A DNA stretch of 64,000 nt from Pseudonocardia endophytica (GTDB lineage: Bacteria; Actinomycetota; Actinomycetes; Mycobacteriales; Pseudonocardiaceae), in the NCBI RefSeq assembly GCF_004339565.1, contig NZ_SMFZ01000001.1, positions 310,001 through 374,000 of the forward strand. Direction: 5' to 3'. The position numbers were made by a program, and so were the translations under genes. Of this stretch, positions 39,901-52,900 are shown in pieces. The stretch's first letter is position 1. Every line of letters begins with the position of its first letter. Below the pieces are notes generated by a model. It worked only from the letters and a program-made list of their open reading frames with translations. It did no database searches and was not told where the DNA came from.

Positions 39901-42900
39901 GGGTGAGCTCGTCGAGCAGCAGCGCGGGCGCGACCTTCGCGTGGAACACGCCGTCGAACCGGTCCGGGGTGAGCCCGGTGAGCACGCCGTCGTCGAGGAC
40001 GCCCGCCGCGTGCACGACGCCGGTGAGGTCGTCCCCGATGGCGTCGAGCACCGCGGTCAGCTGCGCGCGGTCGGCCGTGTCGCAGGCCGTGATGGTGACG
40101 CGGGCGCCGAGCTCCTCCAGCTCGGCGCGCAGCTCGGGAGCGCCGGGCGCGTCCTCCCCACGGCGGCCGAGCAGCACGACGTGGCCGGCGCCGCCCGCGG
40201 CGAGCCAGCGGGCGATGTGCCCGCCGAGCGCGCCGGTGCCGCCGGTGACCAGCACGGTGCCGGTCGGGGTCCACGGGTCGGTCTCGCCGTCGGCCACCGG
40301 GACCGGGGTGATCCGGCGGCCGTGGGCGCCGGTCGGGCGAAGGGCGACCTGGTCCTCGTCCCCGGCCAGCACGGCGCCGAGCCCGCCGGCCGTCGCGTCG
40401 TCCGGATCGGGCGGCAGGTCGACCAGACCGCCCCAGGTGAGCGGCAGCTCCAGCGCCGCGACCCGTCCCAGACCCCAGACGGAGGCCTGCGCGGGATCGG
40501 CGAGCGTCTCGCCGGGCAGCGCGACGGCGCCGCGCGTCACGGCATGGAGCGGCGCCTCGACCCCGGTGTCGGCCATCGCCGCGACGAGCGCCGCCGTGGC
40601 GGCGAGCCCGGCCGGCACGGCGTCGGCGTTCGGAGTGGTGTCGAGAGCGAGCAGGGAGACCACGCCGGTCAGCCCGGTGTCGGCGTGCTCGGTGAGCAGC
40701 GCGGACAGGGCGGCCCGGCCGGTCGACTCCGGCGCGACGTCGATCCGCAGGGCGTCCGGATCGAGTGCGGCGACGACGACGTCGACCCAGGGATCGGCGG
40801 CCGCCGGCTCCGGGACGAGTACGAGCCGGGCACCGGCGGCGGGCGCCGCCGCGGGCGCGGGCAGCGGCCGCCAGGTCTCGCGGTGCAGCAGGCGGGCGAC
40901 GTCGGCGTCCGCGCGGCGCCGGGTGCGCCATGCCGCGAGCGCGGGCAGTATCGCGCCGAGGTGCTCGCCGTCGACGCCGAGGCGAACGGCCAGCGAGGCG
41001 ACGTCGTCGCTCTCGACGGCGGACCAGAACTCGGCGTCCGCGCCGTCGCCGGCGGGAGCCGGATCGGCGAGCCGCGGCCAGAACCGCTCGCGCTGGAACG
41101 GGTAGGTCGGCAGGTCCGCGCCACGGGTGTCGCCGCTCAGGGTCGCCGTCCAGTCGACGTCGACGCCCGCGACGTGCAGCCGGGCCGCCGCGGTGAGCAG
41201 CGCGACCTCCTCGTCGCGGTCGGCACGCAGTGCCGGGGTGACGACCGTCCCGGCCGGGACCGTCGCCGCGGCGGGTGCGGACAGCACGCCGTCGGGCCCG
41301 ATCTCCAGGAACGCGGTGACGCCGCGCCCGGCCAGCTCGGTCACGCCGTCGGCGAACCGGACGGGCTCGCGGGCGTGCCGCACCCAGTGCTCCGGGGTCG
41401 ACGGGTCGGGGTCGGCCAGCAGCGACACCAGCGGCAGCTGCGGCTCGGCGAACGTCAGGAACTGCGCGACGGACCGGAGCTCGTCGAGCACCGGATCCAT
41501 CAGCGGCGAGTGGAACGCGTGGCTGACCGCCAGCCGGGTGGTCCGCCGCCCCAGGTCGGCGACGTGCGCCACGATCCGCTCGACGGCGTCGGACGCCCCG
41601 GACACGACGACCGACGACGGACCGTTCACGGCCGCGATCGCCACGTGGTCGTCGAGCAGCGGGGTGATCTCGTGCTCGGTGGCCTCCACGGCGGCCATGG
41701 CGCCGCCGCCCGGCAGCGTGTCCATCAGGCGGGCACGGGCCGCGACCAGGCGGCACGCGTCGGCGAGATCCAGGACGCCGGCGACGTGCGCGGCCGCGAT
41801 CTCGCCGACCGAGTGCCCGGCGACGGCGGAGGGCCGCACGCCCCAGGACGTGACGAGCCGGTACAGCGCGATCTCGACGGCGAACAGCGCGGGCTGCGTG
41901 ACGCCGGTGCGCTCCAGCGCCCGGCGTCCGGTGTCGGTCTCGTCGCCCCACACGACCTCGCGCAGCGACGTGCCGAGCTCGGTGTCGAGCAGCGCGACGG
42001 TCTCGTCGAACGCGGACGCGAACACCGGGTACCGGGCGTGCAGCGCGCGGCCCATGCCGAGCCGCTGGGCGCCCTGCCCGGAGAACAGGAACGCCGCCGT
42101 CCGCGGCTCGGCCGTGCCGCGGGCGGCCTCGACCGTCCCGTCCGCGGTGGCGAGCAGGACGGCGCGATGCTCGAAGCGCGCGCGACCGGTCACCAGTGTG
42201 CGGGCGACGGCCGTGGCGGGCAGGCCGTCCGCGACCGACCGCACGCGCTCGACCTGCGCGTCCAGCGCGGCGTCCGTCTGCGCGGACACCGGCCAGGCCA
42301 CGACGGCCGGCTCGTCGGCCGGTTCCGGTGCCGGGTCCTCGGCAGGCGCCTGCTCCAGCACGACGTGCGCGTTCGTGCCGCTGATCCCGAACGAGCTGAC
42401 GCCGACCCGGCGGGCGCGGTCGGTCTCCGGCCACGGCGTCGGCTCGGTGAGCAGCGCGACGGTGCCGTCCGACCAGTCCACGTGCGACGACGGCTCGGTG
42501 ACGTGCAGCGTGCGCGGCAGCGTCGCGTGCCGCATCGCCATGATCATCTTGATCAGCCCGGCGGCGCCCGCCGCGGACTGGGTGTGGCCGAGATTGGACT
42601 TCACCGAGCCGAGCAGCAGCGGGCGCTCCGGGTCGCGGTCCCGGCCGTACGTGGCCATCAGCGCCTGGGCCTCGATCGGGTCGCCGAGCGAGGTGCCGGT
42701 GCCGTGCGCCTCGACCGCGTCGACGTCCGACGTGGACAGTCCGGCGTCGGCCAGCGCCTGGCGGATCACGCGCTGCTGGGCGGGGCCGTTGGGCGCGGTC
42801 AGGCCGTTCGAGGCGCCGTCCTGGTTCACGGCGGAGCCGCGGACCACGGCGAGCACGCGGTGCCCGTTCGCCCGGGCGTCGGACAGCCGCTCCAGCGCCA

Positions 42901-45900
42901 GCACGGCGGCGCCTTCCGACCAGCCCGTGCCGTCGGCGGAGTCGGAGAACGCCTTGCAGCGCCCGTCCTGCGCGAGCCCGCCCATCCGGGAGAAGCCGGT
43001 GAAGTTCGCCGCCGTCGTCATCACTGTGACGCCGCCGGCCAGTGCCATCGTGCACTCGCCGGTCCGCAGCGCCTGCGCGGCGAGATGCACCGACACCAGC
43101 GACGACGAGCACGCCGTGTCCACCGAGAGCGCCGGGCCCTCCAGCCCGAGCGTGTAGGCGAGCCTGCCGGACGCGACGCTGACCGCGAGACCGGTGGTGG
43201 CGTGGCTCGCGATGTCGTCGGCCGAGCGCATGACCAGCCCGGAGTAGTCCTGGCCGCTGATCCCGAGGAACACCCCGGTGCTGCTGCCGCGCAACGAGTG
43301 CGGGTCGATGCCGGCGCGCTCGGCGGCCTCCCAGGCGACCTCCAGCACGACCCGCTGCTGCGGGTCCATGGCCAGGGCCTCGCGGGGCGAGATGCCGAAG
43401 AACGCGGCGTCGAACGCGGCGACGTCGTCCAGGAACCCGCCCTGTCCGCTGATCTCGGCGGCCTCGCCGCCGCCGATCGGCGGGTGCCTGTCCCACTCGC
43501 GGTCCGGCGGGAATCCGGTGATCGCGTCGGCGCCGGCGTCGAGGAGGTTCCACAGGTCCTCCGGCGAGGCGACCCCGCCCGGGAACCGGCAGCCCATGCC
43601 GACGACGACGATCGGGTCGTCGGCGTCCGCGGTCGCCGTGGGGGCCGGCGCGGCGCCGGCGGCGACGTCCACACCGGACAGTTCCTCGAGCAGGTAGGCG
43701 GCGAGCCGTTCCGGCGTCGGGTAGTCGAAGATCAGCGTGGCGGGCAGCGTCAGCCCGGACGCGGTGCCGAGCCGGTTGCGCAGCTCGATCGCGGTGAGCG
43801 AGTCGAAGCCGAGCCGGCGGAACTCCAGCCGGGCGTCGACGCCGTCGGCGGAGCCGTGGCCGAGCACGGTCGCGGCCTCGGTGCGGACGAGGTCGACGAG
43901 GAACGGCGCGCGCCCGTCGTCGGGCAGCGTGGCCAGCCGCTCGGCCAGCCCGGCCTTCGCGACGCCCGCCTGACCGGCGCGCCGGCGACCGCCGGACCGG
44001 ACCAGGCCGCGCAGCACGGCGGGCACGGTGTCCGCCGAACCGGGCACGGTCGCGCCGGTGAGCCCGAGCGGCAGGATCAGCGGCTCGTCGGCGACGGTCG
44101 CGGCGTCGTAGAGCGCCAGGCCACGCTCGACGGACAGCAGCGGCATCCCGCTGCCCTCGCCGACCCGGTCGACGTCGCGGTCGGCGAGGTCGGTCGTCAT
44201 GCCGGCGCCCTGCTCCCAGGCGCCCCACGCGAGCGACGTGGCCGGCAGGCCGAGCGCGCGGCGGTGCGCGGCGAGCGCGTCGAGGAACGTGTTGCCGGCC
44301 GCGTAGTTGCCCTGGCCGGGGCCGCCCATGACGCCGGCCGTCGACGAGTACAGGACGAACGCGGCGAGGTCGCGGTCCCGGGTCAGGTCGTGCAGGTGCC
44401 AGGCCGCGTCGAGCTTCGGCCGCAGCACGGCGTCCAGGCCGTCGGCGGTCAGCGACGCGACGGTGCCGTCGTCGAGCACGCCCGCGGTGTGCACGACGGC
44501 GGTCAGGGTCGGCACAGCGTCCAGCAGCGCGGCGAGCGCGTCCCGGTCGGCGACGTCGCAGGCCGCGACGGTCACGTCCGCGCCGGCCTCGAGGAGCTCG
44601 TCGCGCAGGTCCCCGGCGCCCGGGGCGTCGAGGCCGCGTCGGCTCGTCAGCAGCAGGTTCCGGACACCGTGCTCGGCGACGAGGTGGCGGGCCAGCGTGG
44701 CGGCCAGCCCGCCGGTGCCGCCGGTGACCAGCACGGTGCCGTCCGGGTCGAGCGCGGGCGGCACCGTGAGCACGATCTTGCCGACGTGCCGGGCGGAGCT
44801 CATGAACCGGAACGCGTCGACCGAGCGGCGCACGTCCCAGCTGCGGATCGGCAGCGGCTCCAGCGCTCCGGCGTCGAACAGGTCGACGAGCTCGCGCAGC
44901 ATCGACCGGAGCCGGTCCGGGTCGACGGCGCCGAGGTCGAAGAACCGGTAGGTGAAGCCGTCCGGGAGGCCGTCGCCGTCGCGGATGTCGGTCTTGCCCA
45001 TCTCCAGGAACCGGCCGCCGTCGCCGAGCAGCCCCAGCGACGCGTCGACGAAGTCCCCGGACAGCGCGTTCAGCACGACGTCCAGGCCGGCCGGGAACCG
45101 CTCGGCGAAGTCCAGGGTGCGCGACGACGCGATGTGGTCGTCGGCGACACCGAGCGACCGGAGCACGTCCCACTTCGGCTCGCTCGCCGTCGCGAACACC
45201 TCGGCACCGAGGTGGCGGGCGATCTGCACCGCGGCCATGCCGACGCCGCCGGCACCGGCGTGGACCAGCACCCTCTCCCCCGCCCGCAGCCCGGCCAGGT
45301 CGACCAGCGCGTGGTAGGCGGTGAGGAACACCAGCGGCATCGACGCGGCCGTCTCCCAGTCCCAGCCGTCCGGGACGGGCGTGAGCATCCGCTCGTCGGT
45401 GACGCCGAGCGGGCCGAAGCCGCCGAACAGCATCCCGGTGACGCGGTCGCCCGCGGCGAGGTCGGTGACGTCCGGCCCGACCTCGGTGACGACGCCTGCC
45501 GCCTCGGAGCCGAACAGGCCCGCGTCGCCGGGGTACATGCCGAGCGCGTTCAGCACGTCGCGGAAGTTCAGGCCGGCAGCGCGGATGCCGACGCGGACCT
45601 CGCGGCCGGTCAGCGGGGCGAGCGCGTCCGGGTGGGCCTCCAGTTCCAGGCCGTCGAGGCTGCCCGTGTTCCGGCAGCCGAGCCGCCACGGCGTCCCGGC
45701 GGGCGGGACGAGCGCCGGGCCGGACTCCAGGCCGGCCAGCCGGCCGACCCGCACCTCGCCGCCGCGGACGACGGCCTGGGGCTCGCCGTCGTCGACGAGC
45801 GCGGGCAGGGTCGGGAGCGCGGCGAGGGTCTCATCCGTGTCGTCGATGTCGGCCAGCAGGATCCGGCCGGGGTTCTCGGACTGGGCGCTGCGCACGAGAC

Positions 45901-48900
45901 CCCAGACCGGGGCGACGGCCAGGTCCAGCTCGCTGCCGCTCCCGTCGGCGACGGCGCCCCGGGTGAGGAACACCAGGCGTGCCCGGGCGAGATCGTCGGT
46001 GGCGAGCCATTCCTGGAGGAGCTTCAGCACGTCTCGGGTGAGCGCGTGCGCGGCGTCCGGGCCGGTGCCGGTGGCGGTCAGGGGAACCGCGATGACGTCC
46101 GGGATCGAAGCGGTGGCGGTCGGGTCGGCGGAGTCAGCCGCCGTCGTCGGCGTCGTGGCGGCGGTCTCGCCCGTCGTGGTCGACCCCGCGGGCGGCGGCC
46201 CCGTGAGCTCGGCGAGGTCGGCGATCGTGGCCGGCCCGCCGACGGCCTCGGCGCCGGTGAGAGCATCCGTCGCGCCCAGCCGGTCCTCGCCGAGCACGAC
46301 CCAGGTCAGCGGTTCGGACGGGGCGACGAGCTCGTGCGCCGTCCAGGTCATCCGGAACAGCGAGCCGCTCTCCCGGCGACCGGGGTCGCCGGTGTCCGGG
46401 CCGGCGGCGCGCAGCGTCAGCGAGTCCACGGAGATCACCGGCTCGCCCTGCGGGTCGGTCGCGGTGATCCGGACGGCGTCCTCGCCCGCGCTCGTGACCC
46501 GCACCCGCAGCGCCGTCGCGCCGGACGCGTGCAGGGACACGCCGTTCCAGGCGAACGGCAGCAGGCTGCGGTCGTCGCCGTCGGCGGAGGCGAACACGGT
46601 GCTGTGCAGGACGGCGTCGAACAGCGCGGGATGCAGGCCGAACTCGCCGGCGTCCGGGACGTCGTCCGGGAGCGCGACCTCGGCGAAGATCTGGTCGCCG
46701 TGGCGCCACACGGCCTGCAACCCGCGGAACACCGGGCCGTAGACCAGGCCGTTGCCGGCGTAGCGGTCGTAGAGGCCGTCGATGTCGACCGGCTCGGCGT
46801 CCGGCGGCGGCCACTGCGTCGTGTCCAGCGGGATGGTCCGCTCGCCGGATCCGAGCCGGCCGGTCGCGTGCTGTGTCCAGTCCGCGTCCTCGCCGGCCGG
46901 GTCACCGCCCGCCGGACGACTGAACACGCGCACGTCGCGGCCGCCGTCGTCGTCCGCGGCACCGACGGCGATCTGCACGGCCACGCCGCCGGACGCGGGG
47001 AGGATCAGCGGCGCGGCCAGCATCAGCTCGTCGACCCGGTCGCAGCCGGCCTGGTCGCCGGCGCGCACGGCCAGCTCCAGGAAGCCGGTGCCGGGGAAGA
47101 ACACCATGCCGCCGACGCGGTGGTCGGCCAGCCACGGGTGCGTGGACAGCGACAGCGTGCCGGTGAGCAGCAGCTCGTCGGAGCCGGCGACGGACATGGC
47201 GGCGCCGAGCAGCGGGTGCTCGGCCGGGGCGAGGCCCAGCCCCGCGGCGTCGGCGGCCGCGTGCCGCCCGACCTCCGGCCAGTAGCGGTCGGTGCGGAAC
47301 CGGTAGGTCGGCAGGTCGGTGCGTGTGGCGCCGGTGCCGTCGAAGAACGCGGCCCAGTCCACCCGCACGCCCGCGGTGTGCAGGTGCGCGAGCGCCGCGA
47401 CGGCCGCGCGCTCCTCGTCGTGGTCGCCGTCGGGAGTGCTGCGCTGCACCGGGATCGCGACGGCGTCCGGTGCGGTCTGCGCGGCGAGCGCGGTCAGGAC
47501 ACCGTCCGGGCCGAGCTCCAGGAACACGCCCGCACCCGCGTCGCGCAGCGCGGCCACGCCGTCGGCGAACCGGACCGCCTCGCGGACGTGACGCACCCAG
47601 TAGTCCGGGGTGGACAGCTCCGTGCCCGCGGGGGCGCCGGTGAGCGTGGAGACGAACGGGATCTCCGGCTCGGCGAACGTCAGCGTCTCGACGACGGCGC
47701 GGAAGTCCTCGAGCATCGGGTCCATCAGCGGCGAGTGGAACGCGTGGCTCACCGACAGCCGCGAGGTCCGCCGCTCCCGGGACCGGAACTCCGACTCGAT
47801 CCCCGCGACGGCATCCTCGGCCCCGGACACCACGACCGACGACGGCCCGTTCACCGCCGCGACCGACACCCCGTCGGTCAGCAACGGCGTGACCTCGTCC
47901 TCGGTCGCCTCGACGGCAAGCATCGCGCCGCCCGCGGGCAGAGCCTGCATGAGCGACGCCCTGGCCGAGACCAGCGCGCAGGCGTCCTGGAGCGACAGCA
48001 CCCCGGCCACGTGCGCGGCCGCGATCTCGCCGATCGAGTGCCCGGCCAGCACGTCGGGCACGACGCCCCACGACTCCAGCAGCCGGTACAGCGCGACCTC
48101 GACCGCGAACAGCGCGGGCTGCGTCGCGCCGGTCTCGTTCAGCGCGTCGGCGTCCTCGCCCCAGACGACGTCGCGCAGCGACGGGTCCAGGTGCTCCAGC
48201 GCGGCGTCGAACGCGCCGGCGAACACCGGGAACGCGGCGTGCAGCGCCCGGCCCATGCCGAGCCGCTGCGCACCCTGCCCGGAGAACAGGAACGCGACCC
48301 GCGCGCGGGCGGCCGCATGGCCCTCGACGACGCCGGGGCCGCCGCCGTTCTCCAGCCATGCGGCCAGCGCGTCCCGGGCGTCCGACCCGTCCGGCCCGGA
48401 CACGACCGCCAGGCGGTGCTCCAGCGCCGCACGCGTCGTGGCCAGCGAGTACCCGACGTCGAGCGCGGAGGCGGGGTCCCGATCCAGCAGCGCCGCGACC
48501 TGGTCGCGCAGCGCGTCCGCGGTCCGGGCGGAGACCACCCACGGCGCGGCCTGCGGGGCGCGCTCCGGCGACGGCTCCTCGGCCTGCTCGACGGCCGGCG
48601 CCTGCTCGACGATCACGTGCGCGTTCGTGCCGCTGACCCCGAACGACGACACACCAGCGCGGTGCGGGCGGTCGGTCGACGGCCACGGGCGCGGCTCGGT
48701 GAGCAGCTCGACGGCCCCGGACGTCCAGTCCACGTGCGTCGACGGCCGGTCCGCGTGCAGCGTGCGGGGCAGCTCGCCGTGCCGCATCGCCATGATCATC
48801 TTGATCACGCCGGCGACGCCTGCCGCGGCCTGGGTGTGGCCCAGGTTCGACTTGATCGACCCGAGCAGCAGCGGATGCTCGCGCTCGCGGCCGTACGTGG

Positions 48901-49984
48901 CGAGGATGCTCTGCGCCTCGATCGGGTCGCCGAGCGGCGTGCCTGTGCCGTGCGCCTCGACGGCGTCCACATCGGACGTCGACAGGTCCGCCGCGGCGAG
49001 CGCGGCGCGGATCACGCGCTGCTGGGACGGCCCGTTCGGCGCGGTGAACCCGTTGGACGCGCCGTCCTGGTTGACCGCCGAGCCGCGGACGACGCCGAGC
49101 ACCGGGTGCCCGTGGCGGCGGGCGTCGGACAGCCGCTCCAGCAGCAGCACGCCTGCGCCCTCGGACCAGCCGGTGCCGTCGGCGTCGTCGGAGAACGCCT
49201 TGCAACGGCCGTCGCGGGCCAGTCCGCCCTGGCGGCTGAACTCCACGAGCGAGCCGGGCGTGGCCATGACGTTCACGCCGCCGGCCAGCGCGAGCCCGCA
49301 CTCACCGCTGCGCAGTGACTGCACGGCCAGGTGCAGCGCGACCAGCGACGACGAGCACGCGGTGTCGACGGTGACGGCCGGGCCCTCCAGGCCGAGCGTG
49401 TAGGACAGCCGCCCGGACACGGCGCTGGCGGCGATGCCGGTTCCGACGTCGCCGGTCGCGTCGTCCAGTGAGCGGACGACCAGGTAGGCGTAGTCCTGCC
49501 CGTTCGTGCCGACGAACGCGCCGGTCTTCGTGCCGCGCAACGTCGTCGCGTCGATCCCGGCGCGCTCGACCGCCTCCCACGCGGTGGTCAGCAGCAGCCG
49601 CTGCTGCGGGTCCATCGAGACGGCCTCACGGGGCGAGATGCCGAAGAAGCCGGGGTCGAACTCGGCGACGCCGTCCAGGAAGCCGCCCCTCTGGCTCACC
49701 TCGTTGCCGCGGTCGTCGGTGGTGCCGCCGGCGAGCGCGTCGAGGTCCCAGCCGCGGTCGGTCGGGAAGCCGCCGATCACGTCCGTGCCGGAGGCGACCA
49801 TGTCCCACAACGCCTCTGGCGTGTCCACGCCACCCGGGTAGCGGCAGCCGATGCCGACGACGGCGATCGGCTCGGTGGCCGAGGCCTGCAGCATCCGGTT
49901 CTGCCTGCGCAGCCGGTCGGTCTCCTTGACGGCCGCCCGCAGTGCCTTGACGACGTCGTTGTCGGGCGCGTTGCTCTGGGTCAT
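33944..49984 (-). CDS. nysJ: Polyene type I PKS, modules 15-17 with one full DH-ER-KR module (NysJ-like)
   Basis: This 5346-aa trimodular PKS builds part of the polyol arm. I chose ATG at 49982-49984 because GGAGAAGG precedes it closely; GTG 49999 and ATG 49996 overlap the upstream stop. Module 15: KS 38-458 (Cys210), AT (Ser650, HAFH), DH with His955 in [10 protein letters not shown] and Asp1123, enoylreductase (ER) 1428-1731 with [12 protein letters not shown] (Tyr1894), ACP Ser2062. Module 16: KS Cys2292, AT Ser2725 (HAFH), KR Tyr3387, ACP Ser3552. Module 17: KS Cys3780, AT Ser4204 (HAFH), a DH remnant 4455-4698 that lost the catalytic motif (His4497 followed by AVLPAAVLA), KR Tyr5057, ACP Ser5220. 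The C-terminal docking tail ends FIDNELG. Predicted output: CH2 at C8-C9, OH at C7, OH at C5. Full reduction in the first module is the nystatin arrangement; amphotericin has it one module later. Only malonyl-type ATs are present. Confidence 0.93.
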   Translation of the reverse strand: MTQSNAPDNDVVKALRAAVKETDRLRRQNRMLQASATEPIAVVGIGCRYPGGVDTPEALWDMVASGTDVIGGFPTDRGWDLDALAGGTTDDRGNEVSQRGGFLDGVAEFDPGFFGISPREAVSMDPQQRLLLTTAWEAVERAGIDATTLRGTKTGAFVGTNGQDYAYLVVRSLDDATGDVGTGIAASAVSGRLSYTLGLEGPAVTVDTACSSSLVALHLAVQSLRSGECGLALAGGVNVMATPGSLVEFSRQGGLARDGRCKAFSDDADGTGWSEGAGVLLLERLSDARRHGHPVLGVVRGSAVNQDGASNGFTAPNGPSQQRVIRAALAAADLSTSDVDAVEAHGTGTPLGDPIEAQSILATYGREREHPLLLGSIKSNLGHTQAAAGVAGVIKMIMAMRHGELPRTLHADRPSTHVDWTSGAVELLTEPRPWPSTDRPHRAGVSSFGVSGTNAHVIVEQAPAVEQAEEPSPERAPQAAPWVVSARTADALRDQVAALLDRDPASALDVGYSLATTRAALEHRLAVVSGPDGSDARDALAAWLENGGGPGVVEGHAAARARVAFLFSGQGAQRLGMGRALHAAFPVFAGAFDAALEHLDPSLRDVVWGEDADALNETGATQPALFAVEVALYRLLESWGVVPDVLAGHSIGEIAAAHVAGVLSLQDACALVSARASLMQALPAGGAMLAVEATEDEVTPLLTDGVSVAAVNGPSSVVVSGAEDAVAGIESEFRSRERRTSRLSVSHAFHSPLMDPMLEDFRAVVETLTFAEPEIPFVSTLTGAPAGTELSTPDYWVRHVREAVRFADGVAALRDAGAGVFLELGPDGVLTALAAQTAPDAVAIPVQRSTPDGDHDEERAAVAALAHLHTAGVRVDWAAFFDGTGATRTDLPTYRFRTDRYWPEVGRHAAADAAGLGLAPAEHPLLGAAMSVAGSDELLLTGTLSLSTHPWLADHRVGGMVFFPGTGFLELAVRAGDQAGCDRVDELMLAAPLILPASGGVAVQIAVGAADDDGGRDVRVFSRPAGGDPAGEDADWTQHATGRLGSGERTIPLDTTQWPPPDAEPVDIDGLYDRYAGNGLVYGPVFRGLQAVWRHGDQIFAEVALPDDVPDAGEFGLHPALFDAVLHSTVFASADGDDRSLLPFAWNGVSLHASGATALRVRVTSAGEDAVRITATDPQGEPVISVDSLTLRAAGPDTGDPGRRESGSLFRMTWTAHELVAPSEPLTWVVLGEDRLGATDALTGAEAVGGPATIADLAELTGPPPAGSTTTGETAATTPTTAADSADPTATASIPDVIAVPLTATGTGPDAAHALTRDVLKLLQEWLATDDLARARLVFLTRGAVADGSGSELDLAVAPVWGLVRSAQSENPGRILLADIDDTDETLAALPTLPALVDDGEPQAVVRGGEVRVGRLAGLESGPALVPPAGTPWRLGCRNTGSLDGLELEAHPDALAPLTGREVRVGIRAAGLNFRDVLNALGMYPGDAGLFGSEAAGVVTEVGPDVTDLAAGDRVTGMLFGGFGPLGVTDERMLTPVPDGWDWETAASMPLVFLTAYHALVDLAGLRAGERVLVHAGAGGVGMAAVQIARHLGAEVFATASEPKWDVLRSLGVADDHIASSRTLDFAERFPAGLDVVLNALSGDFVDASLGLLGDGGRFLEMGKTDIRDGDGLPDGFTYRFFDLGAVDPDRLRSMLRELVDLFDAGALEPLPIRSWDVRRSVDAFRFMSSARHVGKIVLTVPPALDPDGTVLVTGGTGGLAATLARHLVAEHGVRNLLLTSRRGLDAPGAGDLRDELLEAGADVTVAACDVADRDALAALLDAVPTLTAVVHTAGVLDDGTVASLTADGLDAVLRPKLDAAWHLHDLTRDRDLAAFVLYSSTAGVMGGPGQGNYAAGNTFLDALAAHRRALGLPATSLAWGAWEQGAGMTTDLADRDVDRVGEGSGMPLLSVERGLALYDAATVADEPLILPLGLTGATVPGSADTVPAVLRGLVRSGGRRRAGQAGVAKAGLAERLATLPDDGRAPFLVDLVRTEAATVLGHGSADGVDARLEFRRLGFDSLTAIELRNRLGTASGLTLPATLIFDYPTPERLAAYLLEELSGVDVAAGAAPAPTATADADDPIVVVGMGCRFPGGVASPEDLWNLLDAGADAITGFPPDREWDRHPPIGGGEAAEISGQGGFLDDVAAFDAAFFGISPREALAMDPQQRVVLEVAWEAAERAGIDPHSLRGSSTGVFLGISGQDYSGLVMRSADDIASHATTGLAVSVASGRLAYTLGLEGPALSVDTACSSSLVSVHLAAQALRTGECTMALAGGVTVMTTAANFTGFSRMGGLAQDGRCKAFSDSADGTGWSEGAAVLALERLSDARANGHRVLAVVRGSAVNQDGASNGLTAPNGPAQQRVIRQALADAGLSTSDVDAVEAHGTGTSLGDPIEAQALMATYGRDRDPERPLLLGSVKSNLGHTQSAAGAAGLIKMIMAMRHATLPRTLHVTEPSSHVDWSDGTVALLTEPTPWPETDRARRVGVSSFGISGTNAHVVLEQAPAEDPAPEPADEPAVVAWPVSAQTDAALDAQVERVRSVADGLPATAVARTLVTGRARFEHRAVLLATADGTVEAARGTAEPRTAAFLFSGQGAQRLGMGRALHARYPVFASAFDETVALLDTELGTSLREVVWGDETDTGRRALERTGVTQPALFAVEIALYRLVTSWGVRPSAVAGHSVGEIAAAHVAGVLDLADACRLVAARARLMDTLPGGGAMAAVEATEHEITPLLDDHVAIAAVNGPSSVVVSGASDAVERIVAHVADLGRRTTRLAVSHAFHSPLMDPVLDELRSVAQFLTFAEPQLPLVSLLADPDPSTPEHWVRHAREPVRFADGVTELAGRGVTAFLEIGPDGVLSAPAAATVPAGTVVTPALRADRDEEVALLTAAARLHVAGVDVDWTATLSGDTRGADLPTYPFQRERFWPRLADPAPAGDGADAEFWSAVESDDVASLAVRLGVDGEHLGAILPALAAWRTRRRADADVARLLHRETWRPLPAPAAAPAAGARLVLVPEPAAADPWVDVVVAALDPDALRIDVAPESTGRAALSALLTEHADTGLTGVVSLLALDTTPNADAVPAGLAATAALVAAMADTGVEAPLHAVTRGAVALPGETLADPAQASVWGLGRVAALELPLTWGGLVDLPPDPDDATAGGLGAVLAGDEDQVALRPTGAHGRRITPVPVADGETDPWTPTGTVLVTGGTGALGGHIARWLAAGGAGHVVLLGRRGEDAPGAPELRAELEELGARVTITACDTADRAQLTAVLDAIGDDLTGVVHAAGVLDDGVLTGLTPDRFDGVFHAKVAPALLLDELTRERRLDAFVLFSSVAGAVGNPGQATYAAANAGLEAIARRRTDDGYPATAIAWGGWAGRGMAADGHDGGAGRITPEVGVRALARAAADPHPTVVVADLADARHLEELLWLRPSPLLADLPAAHEIAKAADRSRAERADAAAGLRARLAEASPDERTAVALELVRGTVASVLGHSGPDAITPGRAFRDLGVDSLTAVELSGGLAGATGLSLPPSLVFDHPTPRALAEHLVAELLGDDAPRTVTPAAAELDDDPIVVVGTACRLPGDVGSPEDLWRMLAEGRDGIGPFPDDRGWDLGVLAGDGQGRSATREGGFLYDAADFDAAFFDISPREALAMDPQQRLLLETAWEALERSGSDPNALRGSRTGVFVGTNGQDYAGLLMRSPDDVEGHAGTGLAASVLSGRLSYVFGFEGPSATVDTACSSSLVALHWAAKALRAGECDRALAGGVTVMATSTSFAGFTRQGGLAPDGRCKSFAEGADGTGWSEGVGLLVLERQSVAEREGHEILAVVRGSAVNSDGASNGLTAPNGPSQQRVIRQALAAGGLAPSDVDAVEAHGTGTVLGDPIEAQALIATYGRDREHPLLLGSVKSNIGHTQAAAGAAGLIKMIMAMRHGTLPQTLNVGEPSSRVDWSSGAVELLTEPTPWPETGRPRRAGISSFGISGTNAHVVLEQGPDRAPQDAGEAPAVVPWVVSARSAAALDAGAAGLSEMDEPIADVAYSLVAGRSPFEHRAVLLADADGTAEVARGQAAECHTAFLFSGQGSQRVGMGRVLHARYPAFAAAFDETVALLDTELGTSLREVVWGDEQETLDDTRFTQPALFAVEVALYRLLESWGVRPAAVAGHSVGEIAAAHVAGVLPLADACRLVAARARLMSALPAGGAMLAVEATEDEVTPLLGDDVAIAAVNGPTSVVVSGAEAAVAAVEEQLADRRTTRLRVSHAFHSPLMDPVLDEFRAVAESLTYAEPRLPLVSLSADPNPSNPEHWVRHVREAVRFADGVAELAGRGVTAFLEVGPDGALSAMARSCLEPDAVVVPALRRDADEERALLTALGGLYVAGVDVDWTAVLPGGRRVTLPTYPFQRERFWPTAAVAPADAGGLGLRAGGHPLLGAATTVAGSDELLLTGRVSTAAQPWLREHAVLPAAVLAEIAVHAGDQADAATVEELTVTEPLALSGEQARLLQVRVGAPDDDGRRTLDVHSRPESGTDERWTRHATGALAATGTTPPAADPVWPAEGAQPTDLPGPFGPVTVRGAWTAGDALLVELETADRPAGAPFTLHPALLDAAVRSGLDGADVVTWRDLAVHAADAAVLRVRAVDRGDGTRELTATDAQGAPVLTAGALTPGETAAPQEGPDATGDGALLVLDWIAAPDVATDDTGRWAVLGAGLPELDGVTRAGTLTELLEAGEALPPVVVAPVDGREGALPDAAHDTTTAVLELLQTWSGDARTAASRLVVVTRGAVAAGRDDHVHDLGAAPVWGLVRSAQTEDPGSVALLDLDPAGGTDGLSAVTGLMDVGETQAAVRDGALTVARLVAAQEQETPDRSWDPQGTVLVTGGTGGLGGLLARHLVAHHKVRHLLLTSRRGAAAPGAAELRTELEELGAEVTITACDVADRGAVDDLVGSVPDEHPLTAVVHTAGVLDDATIGSLSAEAVHTVLRPKADAAWHLHEATRELPLAAFVAYSSVAGVTGGPGQGNYSAANAFLDALAAHRAAQGLPALALAWGPWSQESGMTAALGDAERERTERSGMPPLDPEQGLALFDVATARDDRFVVAARFAAAAPATGDVPAVLRALVRARRRTAAATEGSDGLLRRLSGLDADAQRAELRELVRGATAAVLGHSGTDGVPADRDFSRMGFDSLTAVELRMRLSEATGARLPATLVFDHPTPDEVAAHLAQTVLGSAGAGTAPGLSELDRLENALDPGGVDEDTRAGVAARLRRLLARWDEPASDGADTTGGVGERLDEASTEQVLAFIDNELGRSQAT
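47711..47857. repeat. 147-bp tract identical to 52606-52752 (AT of module 15)
   Basis: It codes for the AT segment running back from the HAFH specificity motif, including the [17 protein letters not shown] and RSRERR stretches. It is identical base for base to the tract in the AT of module 14, and similarity continues at lower level for about 120 bp more. Confidence 0.85.
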
Positions 49985-49986
49985 CG

Positions 49987-49994
49987 CCTTCTCC
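49987..49994 (-). promoter_or_regulatory. Ribosome binding site deciding the modules 15-17 PKS start
   Basis: The minus strand reads GGAGAAGG just upstream of ATG 49982-49984. It overlaps the alternative ATG at 49994-49996, making that start unlikely. The upstream stop is at 49996-49998, so the intergenic gap is 11 bp and translation is probably coupled. Confidence 0.6.
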
Positions 49995-49995
49995 A

Positions 49996-52900
49996 TCACT
50001 CGCGCTCCCGGTCGTCGTCGCCGTCGAGGGCGGCGCGGACCAGGTCGTCCACGGACAGGTCGTCAACGGCACGGCCGGCGTCGCCGCCGGAGTCATCGCC
50101 GGAGTCGCCGGCGTCCCCGCCGTGCCCGGCGAGCTGCAGCAGCGGCTCCAGCACGCCGATCTCGCGCAGCCGGTCCAGCGGGACCGAGGCCAGTACCGCC
50201 CGGATCTCGGCCTCCCGCGGGTCTCCCCCGTCGTCCGGTTCGTCGCCGACGATCTGGTCGACGACGAACCGCGCGACGGCCGCCGGGGTCGGGTGGTCGA
50301 ACACGAGCGTCGCGGGCAGGCCGAGTCCGGTCGCGGCGCCGAGCTGGTTGCGCAGCTCGACCGCGCCGAGCGAGTCGATGCCGAGGTCGCGGAACGACCG
50401 TTCGGCGCCGACGTCGTCGGTGTCCGGGTAGCCGAGCACCTGCGCGGCGCGTGTGCGCACCAGCTCGGTGACCGTGTCCAGCCGCCGGCCGGCCGGCATC
50501 GCGGCGAGCCGCTCGGCCATCCCGTCGTCGGAGGCCGCGGGCGCCGACCGGGCCGCGACCAGCTCGTCGTAGCCGGGGAACTCGCGCAGCAGCGCGCTGG
50601 GCCGGGCACCGCCGAACGCCTCGGCGAAGCGCTCCAGTGCCACCTCGGCGACGACGGCCGTCGGCGCGGACTCCCGCACGAGCCGCATCAGCGTCTCGAC
50701 AGCGAGCGCCGGGTCCATCAGCGCGATCCCGGCACGGCGGGCGGCCTCGTCGGCGGCGCCGCCGTCCCCGGCCATGCCGCCGCCGCCCCATGCGCCCCAG
50801 GCGATCGACGTCGCCGCCGCGCCGCGGGCCCTGCGCTGCTCGGCCAGCGCGTCCAGCACGGCGTTGGCCGCCGCGTAGTTCGCCTGGCCAGGGTTCCCGA
50901 CCGCGGAGGCCGCGGACGAGAACAGCACGAACGCGTCCAGGTCCACATCGGACGCGAGCTCGTCGAGCAGCAGCGCGGTGGTCACCTTGGCGTGGAACAC
51001 GTCCCGGAAGCGTTCCGGGGTGAGCCGCTCCAGGATCCCGTCGTCCAGGACGCCGGCGGCGTGCACGACGCCGGTCAGCGGCCGGTCGTCCGGGATCGCG
51101 TCCAGCACGGCGGAGAGCTGCGCTCGGTCGGCGGCGTCGCACGCGGCGACGGTGACGCCGGCGCCGAGCTTCTCCAGTTCCTCGCGCAGCTCGGGTGCGC
51201 CGGGCGCGTCCTCGCCGCGGCGCCCGACGAGCACGAGGTGCTGCGCGCCGTCCGTGGCCAGCCGGCGGGCGACGTGGGCACCCAGCGCGCCGGTGCCGCC
51301 GGTGACCAGCACGGTGCCGGTCGGGCGCCACGTCTCGGGCGTGCCGCGGGCCGGGGCGGGCACCAGCCTGCGCCCGAACAGCGTGGCGCCGCGGACGGCG
51401 ACCTGGTCCTCCCCGTCGAGACCGGCGAGCACGGCGGCGAGGCCGGTCGCGGCGCGCGGGTCGGGCTCCTCCGGCAGGTCGACCAGGCCGCCCCAGCGCT
51501 GCGGGTACTCCAGCGCCGCGACCCGGCCGAGCCCCCAGATTGCCGCCTGCCGCGGCCGCTGCGGGTGGTCGGTGCCTGAGGTGGAGACGGCGCTGCGGGT
51601 GACGCACCACAGGGGGGCGTCGACGCCGGCGTCGCCGAGTGCCTGCAGCAGCACGGTGGTGAGCCCGACGCCGTCCGGCACGTCGCCGCCGGTGGCACTG
51701 TCGTCGGTGGCGCTGCCGTCGGTCGCGCTGTCGTCACTTGTGTTGTCGCGCAGGGCGAGCAGCGAGACCACGCCGTCGACGTCGGCGTGTGCGGCCAGCG
51801 TCCGGGCCAGCTCCTCGCGGTCCGGCGCTCCGACCTCGACGACCGTGGCGCCGAGCCCGTCGAGCGCCGCGGTCACCCACGGGTCGCCGCCCGCGCCGTC
51901 CGGGACGACGGCCAGCCAGTCCGCCTCGGGCGCCGGGCGGGTGGACCCGCTCAGTCGCTTCCAGGCGATCCGGTGCCGCCAGCCCGCCATCTGCGACTCG
52001 CCTGCCCGGCGGTCGCGCCAGTCCATCAGCGCGGGCAGCACCTCGGACAAGGCGTCGCCGCCGACGTCGAGCTGGGACTCCAACGTGGAGAAGTCCTCCT
52101 GCGCGACGGCGTCCCAGAACGCGGCGTCCACATCGGATCCCACACGGTCGGCGGTGGGCGCCTGACCGGGCACCGCGTCCGGCCAGAACCGGCCGTGCTG
52201 GAACGGGTACGTCGGGAGGTCGACACGCCGTGCGGGCGCCGCCCGGAAGTACCGGTCCCACCGCGGGCCGGCACCGAGCACGTGCAGCCGGGCCAGCGCG
52301 CCGACCAGCGTCGCGTGCTCCTCGCGGTCACGGCGCAGTACCGGGACCGCGGCCATGTCCGCGGCGCTCTGCGGCACCAGCCCGGACAGGACGGCGTCCG
52401 GCCCGAGCTCGACGGCGACGGTGACCCCGCGCCCGGCCAGCGCCCGCACGCCGTCGGCGAACCGGACGGCGCCGCGGACGTGGCGGACCCAGTACTCGGG
52501 GTCGCACAGCTCGTCGTCGGCGGCGATCTCGCCGGTCAGGTTGGACACGACCGGGATCCGCGGCGGGTGGTACTCCAGCGTCGCGGCGACGGCGCGGAAC
52601 TCGTCGAGCATCGGGTCCATCAGCGGCGAGTGGAACGCGTGGCTCACCGACAGCCGCGAGGTCCGCCGCTCCCGGGACCGGAACTCCGACTCGATCCCCG
52701 CGACGGCATCCTCGGCCCCGGACACCACGACCGACGACGGCCCGTTCACCGCGGCAACCGACACCCCGCCGGTCAGCAACGGCGTGACCTCGTCCTCGGT
52801 CGCCTCCACGGCCATCATCGCGCCACCGGCGGGGAGTGCCTGCATCAGCGACGCCCTGGCCGAGACCAGCCGGGACGCGTCGTGCAGGGACAGCACGCCG

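Noticed and set aside
33899..49318. Very long open frame on the plus strand opposite the modules 15-17 PKS, and similar ones at 100-5619, 7141-10386 and 10158-19004
   Set aside because: The translations are Arg/Gly/Val-rich without domain motifs, and they lie antisense to clear PKS modules. Long antisense frames are expected at this GC content.
49985..49999. GTG 49999 or ATG 49996 as start of the modules 15-17 PKS
   Set aside because: They overlap the upstream stop and have no ribosome site; ATG 49984 is preceded by GGAGAAGG. The difference is five residues at most, so confidence is moderate.
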